Counted from the stretch's first letter, positions 33,989-43,524 are shown. The stretch: DNA of 64,000 nucleotides from Slackia equolifaciens (GCF_003725995.1 NZ_QIBX01000003.1:124001-188000); one strand, 5' to 3'. Numbers and translations are program-made. Notes: a model not told the origin generated them from the sequence alone.

Positions 33989-34004
33989 TAACGGAAGGGG
34001 AGAG

Positions 34005-35402
34005 ATGAAAGGGGAGCAAGGTCGGGGCCAAACAGCCGCATACGGAGCATGGAACGCCCCAGCGGTTCTCCTTGTTGATCTGGATGCCTTCTTTGCCTCG
34101 GTCGAGCAGCTCGACCATCCCGCCTGGCGCGGTAAGCCGGTCATTGTGGGCGGAGACGCCGATAAACACGGCGTTGTTTCCACCGCCAGCTACGAAGCGC
34201 GAACCTATGGAGTACATAGTGCCATGCCAGCCGCCATGGCACGCAAGCTCTGCCCTCAAGCCATTTGGACCCACGGCCACTTCGATCGTTATCGCACGGT
34301 ATCCGCACAGGTGATGTCGATACTGCAAGACGAAAGTCCTCATTTGCAGCAAGTAAGCATTGACGAGGCCTTTCTTGACGTGTCCCCCACCCCTCTCAAT
34401 CCCGAACACCCCGTGCTCATTGCTCAACGCATCCAAAAGCGCGTAGCGGAGCTTGGGGTCACCTGCTCCATCGGCGTGGGCACCTCCAAGACAATCGCGA
34501 AAATTGCTTCTGACATGGACAAACCGCGGGGGCTTACCGTCGTATACCCCGGCAGGGAGGCCGACTTTTTAGCCCCTTTGCCTATTCGCCGCATGTCAGG
34601 CGTGGGCGCACGGGCAGAAGAGGCGCTCCTGCGCCGCGGCATCAAAACCCTGGGAGATATGGCCAACGCGCCTGAACCGCTCCTCAAATCCATCTATGGT
34701 AAAAACGCAGAGATGATGCGACGTCGTTGCCTGGGGCTTGACATGACGGCGGTGGAGCAGGACGACGAGGTGAAATCGGTCTCGAACGAAATCACCATGG
34801 CGGATGATCTCACTACATTCGAGCAAATCGCCGCTGCCGTAGATACGATGGCATCAAAAGTGGGTCGAAGGCTTCGAAGAAAGGGCCTCGCCGGAAGGAC
34901 GCTCGGCCTCAAAATGCGCTTCTCCGATCGCACTACCAGAAATGTACAAAAGCGCCTTGAAGCGCCCCAGAACAATGAGCATGTGTTTATTCCCCTGCTG
35001 CACGCCATGATTAGAGAGCTTTGGCGACCGGGGATGGCGGTACGGCTTGTTGGCGTTTCGGTGACGGGTTTCAATGAAGAGCGCGTCGTACAGGAATCAC
35101 TTTTCGACGCATCCCAGTTCGATACGAGCGAAGATAGCAACGCGTCAGATTCGAGCAATCCCCTCTTTGATGAAGGGGAAATATCAGGTTCCGCCGAATC
35201 GGGAGCAAAGCCCAAGCCCGTCCTGTCTAAAGGCGCAGATGATCGCCCAATCGATCCCGAACAAGGCAAGCAGCTCGCCGCAGCCACAGACAAAGTGAAA
35301 GACCGCTTCGGTGAAGCCGCCGTATTTTTCGGACGCGAGTTCAAAGTACGCGACAAGACCACAGGTACCGCAGCCAAGAACCCTGAGGATTATAGGAAGT
35401 AA
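34005..35402 (+). CDS. dinB: DNA polymerase IV (Y-family)
   Basis: An error-prone translesion polymerase. The 465-residue protein has VLLVDLDAFFASVEQ with the catalytic aspartate, YEARTYGVHSAMP, the second catalytic motif VSIDEAFLDV, SIGVGTSKTIAKIASDMDKPRG, and helix-hairpin-helix MSGVGARAEEALLRRGI. After the little-finger domain comes a beta-clamp binding peptide QESLF (in VQESLFDASQF). The last 90 residues or so are Ser/Glu/Asp/Lys-rich and look disordered (EDSNASDSSNPLFDEGEISGS), longer than typical Pol IV of about 350-410 residues. GGAAGGGG precedes the ATG. Confidence 0.95.
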   Translation: MKGEQGRGQTAAYGAWNAPAVLLVDLDAFFASVEQLDHPAWRGKPVIVGGDADKHGVVSTASYEARTYGVHSAMPAAMARKLCPQAIWTHGHFDRYRTVSAQVMSILQDESPHLQQVSIDEAFLDVSPTPLNPEHPVLIAQRIQKRVAELGVTCSIGVGTSKTIAKIASDMDKPRGLTVVYPGREADFLAPLPIRRMSGVGARAEEALLRRGIKTLGDMANAPEPLLKSIYGKNAEMMRRRCLGLDMTAVEQDDEVKSVSNEITMADDLTTFEQIAAAVDTMASKVGRRLRRKGLAGRTLGLKMRFSDRTTRNVQKRLEAPQNNEHVFIPLLHAMIRELWRPGMAVRLVGVSVTGFNEERVVQESLFDASQFDTSEDSNASDSSNPLFDEGEISGSAESGAKPKPVLSKGADDRPIDPEQGKQLAAATDKVKDRFGEAAVFFGREFKVRDKTTGTAAKNPEDYRK

Positions 35403-35472
35403 TGAAAGCGCCCATCAATCCGTGCAAATGGACCAATAGGCGCCTTTAGAAGCGGTTTTGTCTTGGGCGAAG

Positions 35473-36507
35473 CTAGTTGAACTTGAAGATCTTTTGTGCC
35501 ATGCGGTAGCCGAAAAGGCCCAGCTGACGACCCGCCTCGGTAGGAAGATTGGTGCCCCAGTTGAGCGCCGTGCGCTTGACGCGCTTGTACAGCACGGGAT
35601 TGCGCTCCTCGAGGTATTGCCAGATCTCCTCGCGATCGCGCTCGTTTTCCTCCGTCTTTTCCATGCGAAGAAAAATAGAGCAGATGCACATCATCATGGA
35701 AAGGTAGTTCTCCATATACTTCTCGAGACGCCTGGACTCAACGGCATCAGGCAAATCGACCGCATCGATCATATGGCGGGTCACCCTGAGCTGCTGGTCG
35801 CGGCGCGAATACATCACCTGCTCGTTTACGCTCTGATCCTCGCGGCCGATGAAGTAGCGATACATATCAACATCAAGGTAGTAGATCGTCTGTACGTACG
35901 GCAGCGGCACGTACACGAAGATGTTGTCCACGTAGAACGTATGTTCCGGCAGCTTGAGGCCGCAATCGCGCAAAAGTTCGGTACGGTAAATTACCGAGTG
36001 CATGAGCAGGTACTGTGATTGATTGAAATGATGCGTGTCCTCCCAGCCGCACTCTTTGCCAACGGGAAACACGTTGCGATAGTGCATGACCGTGCGCGAG
36101 CCTTCGTATACCTTTTCATACACATAGTTGGCAACCACCAGGTCGGTAGGCTCTTTGAGCTCGGTCTGCCGACGCAGATAGGCCATAATCTCGCGCATGG
36201 CATCGGCATCCAGCCAGTCGTCGGAATCGACCACTTTGTAATACAAGCCCGTGGCATTCTCAAGCCCCGTGTTCACTGCGCCGCCGTGGCCCTTATTGGA
36301 TTGATGAATGGCGCGAATAACGCCCGGGTGGCGCTGCTCCCACTCATCTGCCTTTTGCGCGGTGTTGTCTTTCACCGACCCGTCGTCCACGATGAGGATT
36401 TCGATATCGCCCCTCCCATCCGGGTCGCAGGCAAGGATGGACTCGATGCATTTGTCCATGTAGTCGGCAGAATTGTAGCAAGGAATGGCAAACGAGATGG
36501 TTTTCAT
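35473..36507 (-). CDS. Family 2 glycosyltransferase
   Basis: The 344-residue protein begins MKTISFAIPCYNSADYMDKCIESIL. It has IVDDGSVKDNT and KGHGGAVNTGLENATGLYYKVVDSDDWLDADAM, the GT-A nucleotide-sugar and metal-binding (DSDD) motifs. The rest resembles family 2 enzymes found in cell-surface polysaccharide or teichoic-acid-type loci (HHFNQSQYLLMHSVIYRTELLRDCGLKLPEHTFYVDNIFVYVPLP). It is a solitary gene, without other glycan genes nearby, and no transmembrane helix is visible. The sugar and acceptor are unknown. Confidence 0.9.
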   Translation of the reverse strand: MKTISFAIPCYNSADYMDKCIESILACDPDGRGDIEILIVDDGSVKDNTAQKADEWEQRHPGVIRAIHQSNKGHGGAVNTGLENATGLYYKVVDSDDWLDADAMREIMAYLRRQTELKEPTDLVVANYVYEKVYEGSRTVMHYRNVFPVGKECGWEDTHHFNQSQYLLMHSVIYRTELLRDCGLKLPEHTFYVDNIFVYVPLPYVQTIYYLDVDMYRYFIGREDQSVNEQVMYSRRDQQLRVTRHMIDAVDLPDAVESRRLEKYMENYLSMMMCICSIFLRMEKTEENERDREEIWQYLEERNPVLYKRVKRTALNWGTNLPTEAGRQLGLFGYRMAQKIFKFN

Positions 36508-36797
36508 GCGGTACTACCCCATCATACAGCGCGCTTTATCCGAAGCCTTCCCTGGGCGTTACGTGCCCGAAGGCGCCCGACAAAACGCTTGACCGAAAAA
36601 TACGTAACAAACGGTATTGTACCCCGCCTTGGAAAGTGCCGGCGTTTTATCATCATACGGACAGAACAGCCCCACACCGAATGGCGGGTTGAGCGCAGCC
36701 TCGGAACGTTTTGGGACTCGAGGCCTGCGGGCTACGAGGGCGCGTCGCCGCAATGAAGCAGCGTGCGCGCCGGTGGGATGACGACGAAAGGACGGAT

Positions 36798-37787
36798 ATG
36801 GCAACGTTTCTTGAGACCATGATCGAAAAGGCTCGATCCGACAAAAAGACGATCGTGCTTCCTGAAGGCAATGACGACCGCGTGCTCGAGGCTGCTGCGA
36901 AGATCGTCGAGCAGGGCATTGCCGACATTATCCTCATTGGTAACCCCAACGAGATCGCCTCGAAGGGCTTTTCCCTTGAAGGCGTTGAAATCGTAGACAA
37001 TACAACCAGCCCGCTGCGAGGAGAGCTGGCAGACAAGCTCTTCGAGCTGAGGCGCGCGAAAGGCATGACCGAGGAAGAAGCCGCCTCGCTCATGGACGAC
37101 GTTATGTATTTCGGTACCATGCTGCTCAAGACCGGCCGCGCAGACGGACTCGTAGGCGGTGCCTGCCACGCCACTAAAGACATGCTTCATCCCGCTTTGC
37201 GCATCATCAAGCCCGCTCCGGGCACCAAGACCGTAAGCTCCTTCTTCGTGATGGAGGTACCCGACTGCGCATACGGCGACGCCGGCACGTTCATGTTCAG
37301 CGACTGTGCCGTATGCATCCAGCCGAGCGCGGAGGAGCTCTCCGAAATCGCGGTCGCAACGGCAAAATCCTATGAGCGCATCGTAGGGTCCGAGCCGCGA
37401 GTGGCCATGCTGTCGCACGCGACCAAGGGCTCGGTGAAAGACGCCGACGCAGATAAGGTTGTCGAGGCCGTCAGGCTCGCGCAGGAGAAGGCGCCCGGCT
37501 ACGCCATCGACGGCGAGCTGCAGGCCGATGCGGCCCTCGTGCCCAGCGTAGGCAAATCGAAGGCCCCTGACTCCTCCGTCGCCGGCACCGCCAACGTGCT
37601 TGTGTTCCCCGACCTCGACGCCGCGAACATCGGGTACAAGCTGGTGCAGCGATTGGCGAAGGCAGAGGCGTATGGCCCCATTCTCCAAGGTCTCGGCGCT
37701 CCCATGAACGACCTCTCGCGCGGATGCTCCGCCGACGATATCGTGGGCGTCACCGCCATCACGGCCGTACAGGCACAGCAGGCATAA
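36798..37787 (+). CDS. pta: Phosphate acetyltransferase
   Basis: Converts acetyl-CoA and phosphate to acetyl phosphate. The 329-residue short-form Pta starts MATFLETMIEKARSDKKTIVLPEGNDDRVLEAA; the ATG at 36798 follows GAAAGGA, and the 29-residue upstream extension is not needed. Family motifs are LVGGACHATKDMLHPALRIIKPAPGTKTVSSFFVME, MLSHATKGS and the end FPDLDAANIGYKLVQRLAKAEAYGPILQGLGAPMNDLSRGCSADDIVGV. With AckA, on the opposite strand, it forms the ATP-yielding acetate pathway of an anaerobe. Confidence 0.96.
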   Translation: MATFLETMIEKARSDKKTIVLPEGNDDRVLEAAAKIVEQGIADIILIGNPNEIASKGFSLEGVEIVDNTTSPLRGELADKLFELRRAKGMTEEEAASLMDDVMYFGTMLLKTGRADGLVGGACHATKDMLHPALRIIKPAPGTKTVSSFFVMEVPDCAYGDAGTFMFSDCAVCIQPSAEELSEIAVATAKSYERIVGSEPRVAMLSHATKGSVKDADADKVVEAVRLAQEKAPGYAIDGELQADAALVPSVGKSKAPDSSVAGTANVLVFPDLDAANIGYKLVQRLAKAEAYGPILQGLGAPMNDLSRGCSADDIVGVTAITAVQAQQA

Positions 37788-37818
37788 GACCCGAACGTAC
37801 CGCCGCGCCGCTACCCCA

Positions 37819-37844
37819 AGAGCCCGCCTCACGCGGGCTCTTTT
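37819..37844 (+). terminator. Terminator of pta
   Basis: AAGAGCCCGC, a CTCAC loop and GCGGGCTCTT, followed by TTTT. Strong rho-independent form just after the pta stop codon. Confidence 0.92.
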
Positions 37845-37961
37845 CGTTCATCCCGAAATACGAAAGGGTCGGCTTTCCACAAGCCCGTCTTACGCGGCCT
37901 TGCGCACCATCGTACGCATTCGAGGCATGCACACTCACTCTGGCACGTTTTGAACCCATAC

Positions 37962-38003
37962 AAAAACCTCCTGCCGCAAACCCAAAAGGCTTGTGGCAGG
38001 AGG
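37962..38003 (-). terminator. Terminator of ackA
   Basis: On the reverse strand CCTCCTGCC (38003-37995) pairs with GGCAGGAGG (37975-37967) and is followed by TTTTT (37966-37962). It faces the pta terminator. Confidence 0.9.
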
Positions 38004-38038
38004 CGAAAAATTAGCCTGAAAGCAAAAGCTCGAACGGG

Positions 38039-39247
38039 CTAAGATGCCTGAGCGTTAACGATCTCGAGCGTGTCTTGCGCGATCATGAACTCCTCGTTGG
38101 TGGGAATCACGATGATCTTCACCGGAGAATCGTCGCGCGAGATAAAGCGCTCCTTGCCGTGGTAGTCGCGGCGGTTCTTCTCTTGGTCAAGAATGATGCC
38201 CAAGGGCTGCAGGCCGGCGAACACCATACGACGCATGCGATCGCAGTTCTCGCCAACGCCGGCGGTAAGAACGATCGCATCGGCGCCCGCCATCTCGATG
38301 AAATACTGGCCCAGATACTTCCTGATGGAATGAGCATACATCTCGTATGCCAGAATAGCGCGCTCGTTGCCTTCTTCGGCACCCTTGCGAACGTCGCGCA
38401 TATCGTTGCTGATGCCCGACACGCCCTTGAGACCCGACTGTTTATTCATAAGGTCGTTGATCTGCGTGGGCGTCAGATCCTCGCGCTCCTCCAAAAACGG
38501 GATGATAGCGGGGTCGATAGCGCCGCAACGCGTTCCCATCATAAGGCCGTCAAGCGGAGTGAAGCCCATGGACGTATCCACCGCGATGCCGTGGTCGATG
38601 GCGCTGATGGAGCAACCGTTGCCCAGGTGGCACGTGATGATTTTAAGATCTTCGATCGGACGCTCCATAAGCGCTGCGCAACGCTGCGCGATGTAGCGGT
38701 GCGAGGTGCCGTGCGCGCCGTACTTGCGAATTTGATGCTTCTGGCACAGCTCGTACGGCAGAGGATACATATACGCCGACGGCGGCAGCGTCTGGAAGAA
38801 CGAGGTGTCGAACACGGCAACCTGAGGCATCTCAGGTGCCATGCGCTGACATACCTGGATGCACTTGAGCGCAGGAGGATTGTGAAGCGGCGCGAGCGTG
38901 CACAGCTCCTCGATCTTCTGAATCACATCAGGCGTAATCAGCGCGGAAGAGTCGAAGTAATTGCCCCCATGCACAATGCGATGCCCGATGGCATCGATCT
39001 CGTCGATAGACGTGATGGTCGAGCGCTCGCTGTGGCATAGAGCGTCGAACACGACGTGCAGGGCCTCTTCGTGATCGGCCATGTATTGAGCAAAAATACG
39101 CTCGTCCTTGTCGGCGCCGTGCTTGATGTAGGAATCCTTGCTTCCCACGCGTTCGCACAGGCCCTTGGCGAGCATGCGGTGCTCGTCGGTGTTGATGAGC
39201 TGGTACTTCAATGAAGAAGAGCCAGCGTTGATAACGAGAATCTTCAC
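38039..39247 (-). CDS. ackA: Acetate kinase
   Basis: Makes ATP and acetate from acetyl phosphate. The 402-residue protein begins MKILVINAGSSSLKYQL (GTG start with a GGAG site six bases upstream). It has IGHRIVHGGNYF, FDTSFFQTLPPSAYMYPLPYELCQKHQIRKYGAHGTSHRYI, the nucleotide motif ITCHLGNGCSISAI, and LTAGVGENCDRMRR. It is transcribed after a HIT-family gene with a 20-base gap. It converges on pta instead of following it, unlike the usual pta-ackA or ackA-pta operon. Confidence 0.97.
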   Translation of the reverse strand: MKILVINAGSSSLKYQLINTDEHRMLAKGLCERVGSKDSYIKHGADKDERIFAQYMADHEEALHVVFDALCHSERSTITSIDEIDAIGHRIVHGGNYFDSSALITPDVIQKIEELCTLAPLHNPPALKCIQVCQRMAPEMPQVAVFDTSFFQTLPPSAYMYPLPYELCQKHQIRKYGAHGTSHRYIAQRCAALMERPIEDLKIITCHLGNGCSISAIDHGIAVDTSMGFTPLDGLMMGTRCGAIDPAIIPFLEEREDLTPTQINDLMNKQSGLKGVSGISNDMRDVRKGAEEGNERAILAYEMYAHSIRKYLGQYFIEMAGADAIVLTAGVGENCDRMRRMVFAGLQPLGIILDQEKNRRDYHGKERFISRDDSPVKIIVIPTNEEFMIAQDTLEIVNAQAS

Positions 39248-39267
39248 GTACGTCTCCGTTGTCTAGC

Positions 39268-39612
39268 CTACAGTGCAGGAGAGCCCGAGTTCATGGGCGC
39301 ACCACCCAGCACGTGAACATGCACATGGTGGACCGTCTGCTGCGCATCGTCGCCGGTGTTGACAATGACGCGATACCCAGACTTGTCGATGCCCTTGATC
39401 TCGGCGATCTTTTTCACGGTATTGAAGAGATGCCCCATGAGGTCATCAGGGATATTGTCGCCGATATTGGCGTGATGCTCACGCGGCACGATCAAGGTAT
39501 GAACGGGCATTTGGGGCGAAAGGTCGTCGAACGCAACCACAAGGTCGTCTTCGTAGACGATCGAGGAAGGGATTTCACCTGCGGCGATCTTGCAGAATAT
39601 GCAATCAGACAT
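39268..39612 (-). CDS. HIT-family nucleotide-binding protein (HinT-like)
   Basis: The 114-residue protein starts DCIFCKIAAGEIPSSIVYEDDLVVAFDDLSPQMPVHTLIVPREH and ends with the histidine triad HHVHVHVLGG. The CxxC near the start may bind zinc. Family members hydrolyse adenosine phosphoramidates and aminoacyl adenylates. It lies directly before ackA in the same direction and is preceded by GAAGGAGA. Confidence 0.94.
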   Translation of the reverse strand: MSDCIFCKIAAGEIPSSIVYEDDLVVAFDDLSPQMPVHTLIVPREHHANIGDNIPDDLMGHLFNTVKKIAEIKGIDKSGYRVIVNTGDDAQQTVHHVHVHVLGGAPMNSGSPAL

Positions 39613-39759
39613 GTCGACTCTCCTTCTCTAGCGCCAACCCGCGGCTCAAATACAACAGGTTGACTGCGGCACCATGCGCAAGCAGCCAAAGGCTGGTGGC
39701 CGTCCATGGCGTGCCGCATTCACATACAAAAGTAAAGTTTACGGGAAAATCAAGAAACT

Positions 39760-40014
39760 CTACGAGAGAGTCGTGTCAGTGGTCGCATCATCGGCGGGAG
39801 CGTCAAGCTGCCCCATGAGCACGTCGACTTTCTGCTGGGCATCGGAAAGACGCGACTTAAGATCGGCGAGCAGCGTCACGCCGCGCTCATACGAAGCAAG
39901 GCTATCCTCAAGCTCAAGGGTGTTGCTCTCGAGCACGCTCACGATGCGGTCGAGTTCCGCCATCTCCTGACGGAAGGTCATCTGATCCAAAGAAGCCGCC
40001 TGATTTTGTTCCAT
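39760..40014 (-). CDS. xseB: Exodeoxyribonuclease VII small subunit
   Basis: The 84-residue protein has the family motif FRQEMAELDRIVSVLESNTLELEDSLASYERGVTLLADLKSRLSDAQQKVDVL. It binds several copies per XseA chain. GAAAGGG precedes the ATG. It lies 92 bases after xseA in the same direction. Confidence 0.95.
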   Translation of the reverse strand: MEQNQAASLDQMTFRQEMAELDRIVSVLESNTLELEDSLASYERGVTLLADLKSRLSDAQQKVDVLMGQLDAPADDATTDTTLS

Positions 40015-40106
40015 AATTCAAACCCTTTCGAATAATATCGACAACGAAGCAAGTGGGCCGATTAACGTTATCCCTAGCAGGATAAGCAGTTAAATACCCA
40101 CACGAA

Positions 40107-41408
40107 TTAAGATTCGGCAGAGGCCTCGACGGAATCGACCTGGCACGTAAGCGAGCCGTCCGAAAGCGTGACCGCAACCGTATCGCCCGCCCGAACGGAG
40201 CCGACCGACTTAACGATCGCACCTTGACTGTCGCGGGTAATGGAGTAGCCGCGCGCCATAACCGCGAGCGGCGAGAGGTCATGGAGCCTGCCCGCACGAA
40301 GCGCGATGTCATGATCGTGCCGCTCAAAAAGCGTGACCCCCCTATCGCGAAGCCTGCGTTCGAACCCCTCAATCTTCATCGCATCACGCTCGAGACTCAT
40401 CGGCAAAGCCCTGCTCAAGCGCTCGTGTAGCATATCGATAGTAAGAAGGTCGGTCGAGAACATCGTGCGGGGGTCGGCGAACACCGGGCGCGTGGCCAAG
40501 CGGTCCAAGCGCAGCCGCTCGGTTTCGAGGCGACGACGCAGCGCCTGCGCCATCGTGCGACCCCTCGCGTCAAGCTCGGAAACAAGGCGCGCCGCATCGG
40601 GAGAGACCGTTTCGGCTGCCGCAGTGGGGGTGGATGCTCGGAAGTCGCTCACCATGTCGCATATCGAATTGTCGGGTTCGTGTCCGATGCCCGTAACCAC
40701 GGGAACGGGACACGCCGCCACGGCACGCGCAAGCGATTCGTCGTTGAACGGCATGAGGTCCTCGAAGCTACCGCCGCCGCGAACGAGCAGAATGACCTCG
40801 CATCCCGCCGCGGCGCACGCATGAAGACCGGAGATAAGGCCGGCGGGCGCCGTAGCCCCCTCCACCGCAACGCCGGCGACCGACACGCGCGACGAAGGCC
40901 ACCTGCGACGCAGGGTGCGCAAGACATCATGCACGGCAGCGCCGCGGGGAGAGGTGACCACGCCGATATGCTGAGGCATATACGGCAACGGGCGTTTGCG
41001 ACGCGGGTCCATGAGACCCTCGAGTTGCAGCTTGCGGGCAAGTTCGGCCACGCGACGGCGCAGATCGCCTTCGCCCGTCATCGACACCGAAAACACGTCG
41101 AAGTTCATGCGACCCTTGGGCGCATAAAGGGTGAACCGGCCCGTGAGCTCTACGAGCATGCCCACGGCAAGCTTGACGCCGCTTTCGCGATAGCGGTTGA
41201 GCCACATCATGCACGGCAACGAGGCGCCTTGGTCCTTCACGGTGAAATACACGGCCTTATAGCCGGGCTTGGCGTTCACCTCGGACACCTCGCCGATCAT
41301 GCGAACGGTGACCGTTTCCAGGGAGCGCTTAGCCTGCGCCATGGCCTCAGAAACAGTAAGGGGCCGACGAGCATCGGCCCCCTGCGATTGCGCTTGGGAA
41401 AGCAGCAT
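40107..41408 (-). CDS. xseA: Exodeoxyribonuclease VII large subunit
   Basis: The catalytic subunit of an exonuclease that degrades single-stranded DNA from both ends. The 433-residue protein has an N-terminal OB domain (TVRMIGEVSEVNAKPGYKAVYFTVKDQGASLPCMMW; GRFTLYAPKGRMNF). A catalytic core with IGVVTSPRGAAVHDVLRTLRRRWP, LLVRGGGSFEDLMPFNDESLARA and VVTGIGHEPDNSICDMVSDFRASTPTAAAE follows, then a coiled-coil tail. The length is typical. Its ATG immediately follows the stop of the YugP-type gene, so the three reverse-strand genes are probably co-transcribed. Confidence 0.96.
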   Translation of the reverse strand: MLLSQAQSQGADARRPLTVSEAMAQAKRSLETVTVRMIGEVSEVNAKPGYKAVYFTVKDQGASLPCMMWLNRYRESGVKLAVGMLVELTGRFTLYAPKGRMNFDVFSVSMTGEGDLRRRVAELARKLQLEGLMDPRRKRPLPYMPQHIGVVTSPRGAAVHDVLRTLRRRWPSSRVSVAGVAVEGATAPAGLISGLHACAAAGCEVILLVRGGGSFEDLMPFNDESLARAVAACPVPVVTGIGHEPDNSICDMVSDFRASTPTAAAETVSPDAARLVSELDARGRTMAQALRRRLETERLRLDRLATRPVFADPRTMFSTDLLTIDMLHERLSRALPMSLERDAMKIEGFERRLRDRGVTLFERHDHDIALRAGRLHDLSPLAVMARGYSITRDSQGAIVKSVGSVRAGDTVAVTLSDGSLTCQVDSVEASAES

Positions 41409-42098
41409 CTATTCCTCCGAACGAGCGGAAAGCAGCAGATACAGAAGCTGGATGAGCGCCGTAAGCGCGGCAGCGACGTAGGTGAAGGCGCATGCGCGCA
41501 GCACCTTGGCAGCGCCGGAAAGCTCGGCCTCGCCCATGCCGCAGGCCTTCAGGTAGGCCAGACCGCGGCGCGATGCGTCGAACTCGACCGGCAGCGTGAC
41601 GAGCTGGAACAGCAGCACAGCGGCGAAAAGAATGATGCCGAGCTGGGTGAGCCCCGTCATGCCGGTAAAGATGCCGATCATGAACACGATGATCCACATG
41701 TTTGATGCGAGGTTGACCACCGGCACAAGAGCGCTGCGGAACTTCATGAAGACATAGCCCTGAGCGTGCTGGCAGGCATGGCCCACCTCGTGAACCGCGG
41801 TGGCAACGGCGGTGATGGTGCGCTGACCGTAAGCCTCGGTGCCCAGCGTAACAGCACGTGTACGCGGATCGTAGAAATCCTGATTGGGACCGCCATGGTT
41901 GATGCCGATGCTGATGCCGTTGTCAAACGCCATTCGGTTGGCCATATCGGCGCCGGTCACGCCCCATGAGCACGGCACGCGGCTGTACTTCTTGAGCTGC
42001 TTGGTGACGTAGAGCTGAGCGCCGCCGCCGATGATGAGCGTGAGCAGCAGCACCGCAAAATACAGGCCCATTCCGCCACCGGTAGGAAAGATTGGCAT
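41409..42098 (-). CDS. YugP-type membrane zinc metallopeptidase
   Basis: The 229-residue protein has an N-terminal membrane helix (LYFAVLLLTLIIGGGAQLYV), the zinc-protease motif VATAVHEVGHACQHAQGY (HExxH-like HEVGH), two central helices (LVPVVNLASNMWIIVFMIGIF and LGIILFAAVLLFQLVTLPVEFDASRRG) and a C-terminal one (CAFTYVAAALTALIQLLYLLL). Peptidase family M-type YugP homologues are widespread in Firmicutes and Actinobacteria, but their substrate is not established. It precedes xseA with no gap. Confidence 0.92.
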   Translation of the reverse strand: MPIFPTGGGMGLYFAVLLLTLIIGGGAQLYVTKQLKKYSRVPCSWGVTGADMANRMAFDNGISIGINHGGPNQDFYDPRTRAVTLGTEAYGQRTITAVATAVHEVGHACQHAQGYVFMKFRSALVPVVNLASNMWIIVFMIGIFTGMTGLTQLGIILFAAVLLFQLVTLPVEFDASRRGLAYLKACGMGEAELSGAAKVLRACAFTYVAAALTALIQLLYLLLSARSEE

Positions 42099-42279
42099 GG
42101 TTAGTTCACTTCTCCTTCATGGATGCGTGCGCCCCCCTCGCCCACCTGCAGGCGATGCGCGCACGCGACTGATAACAAAGCCATTGTACCGGAACACGGC
42201 CATCCGGACTGCTGCCGTGACCCTCCTGTAACCTGAGACAGGCGTATCTCCACAGTCAAGTCAAAACGCGCGTAGGATT

Positions 42280-43461
42280 CTATCGAAGCCCCGACGCCCG
42301 TGTGTGCTTGACGATGCGCAGCTGTCCGTCCTCGATGGCAAGCGCCGTCTCGCCCCTCATCATGGCCAAAAGGTCCTCGCCGACGATCGCGCGCCTCCAA
42401 CCTTTGAGAACATCGAGGTCATCGGTATGTCCACGCGCTATTTTGGCCAGGTCGGCATGGGATGCGAGCACCGCGAACGCGATACCGTTCTCCCGCGCTC
42501 GAAGCTTGACAAGCGCGCTGAGAAGGTCGACCTGCGCATCCACGTTGGGCTCGTTCTTGCCGCTCGGCCTCGGCAGTTCGGGCCATTCGCTCTCAGGCGT
42601 ATCGAGCGCCTTTATGCATATGCCGAGCACGCGGCGAGAGTCGGACATGCCGAGCGTGGAGGACACGCCGCGCACCATGAAGAGCTGATCGAGCGTGCGC
42701 GGCTCACGTTTGCAGATCTCCACCAGCTGCTCGTCGGTGAGGATCCACTTGCGCGGAATATCGCGCTTCATGGCCTGCATCTCGCGCCATGCGGCAAGCA
42801 GACGAGCGATGCAGAGCTGGCGGCGCGAGAGCTGGTTCACGCGCTTAAGGCGCGTGAACCGCGTATACGGGTCCTCGACATAGCGCGATTCATCCGAGAG
42901 CTCCTCGAAATCGGGGGCCAGCCAAGAGAGGCGGCCCAGCGATTCGAGCTTGCCCTTGAGGATGTGGTACAGCCCCGGCAGATACACCACGTCGTCGAGG
43001 GCGTATTGGATTTGGGACTCGGTAAGCGGACGCCGGCTCCAATCGGTAAACGAATCGGATTTCTTGAGCTTTACGCCGCATTCCGCCAAAACGAGCGCGC
43101 CATAGCCTATCTGCAGCGTGTCTCCCAGAAGCGATGCGGCTATCTGCGTGTCGAACACGGGACGCGGAAGCACGCCCAGCTCGCGATAGAGCAGCTCCAG
43201 GTCCTGATGGGCCGCATGGAACAGCTTTACGATGCTCTCGTCCTCAAACAGGCGCACCAGCGGACGCAGGTCGCGCACCCTGAACGGATCAACCGCCACG
43301 CTGCGCTCCTCGGTGCCCAGCTGCAAAAGACACAGACGAGGCCAGTACGTCTTCTCGCGAATGAATTCCGTATCCACCGCAAGAACTTCGCAATGGCTTG
43401 CGTGCTCTATGAATTCCTCCAGCTGGCTTTGGTCGGTTATATACAAAAGTGTGTCCTTCAA
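42280..43461 (-). CDS. rnd: Ribonuclease D
   Basis: A 3' exonuclease involved in tRNA maturation. The 393-residue protein has the DEDDy residues VLAVDTEFIREKTYWPRLCLLQLGT (D and E), FHAAHQDLELLYRELGV (D) and IQYALDDVVYLPGLYHIL (Y and D). A HRDC-like domain follows (RLLAAWREMQAMKRDIPRKWILTDEQLVEICKREPRTLDQL). It diverges from the lipid kinase gene on the + strand; the two start codons are about 60 bases apart. Confidence 0.94.
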   Translation of the reverse strand: MKDTLLYITDQSQLEEFIEHASHCEVLAVDTEFIREKTYWPRLCLLQLGTEERSVAVDPFRVRDLRPLVRLFEDESIVKLFHAAHQDLELLYRELGVLPRPVFDTQIAASLLGDTLQIGYGALVLAECGVKLKKSDSFTDWSRRPLTESQIQYALDDVVYLPGLYHILKGKLESLGRLSWLAPDFEELSDESRYVEDPYTRFTRLKRVNQLSRRQLCIARLLAAWREMQAMKRDIPRKWILTDEQLVEICKREPRTLDQLFMVRGVSSTLGMSDSRRVLGICIKALDTPESEWPELPRPSGKNEPNVDAQVDLLSALVKLRARENGIAFAVLASHADLAKIARGHTDDLDVLKGWRRAIVGEDLLAMMRGETALAIEDGQLRIVKHTRASGLR

Positions 43462-43524
43462 AGTTCTTCTCGATACCTACGGGTTGCGCTGTAGTATTCT
43501 AGCGGTGAAAGAGGGGGTGTGCGC

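Noticed and set aside
33764-34183. Extended reading of the small membrane protein (242 aa)
   Set aside because: The extra 140 residues are antisense to dinB and low-probability; a good ribosome binding site marks the 102-residue start.
38075-39040. 321-codon open frame opposite ackA
   Set aside because: Antisense shadow of a strongly conserved gene; no start signal and no family resemblance.
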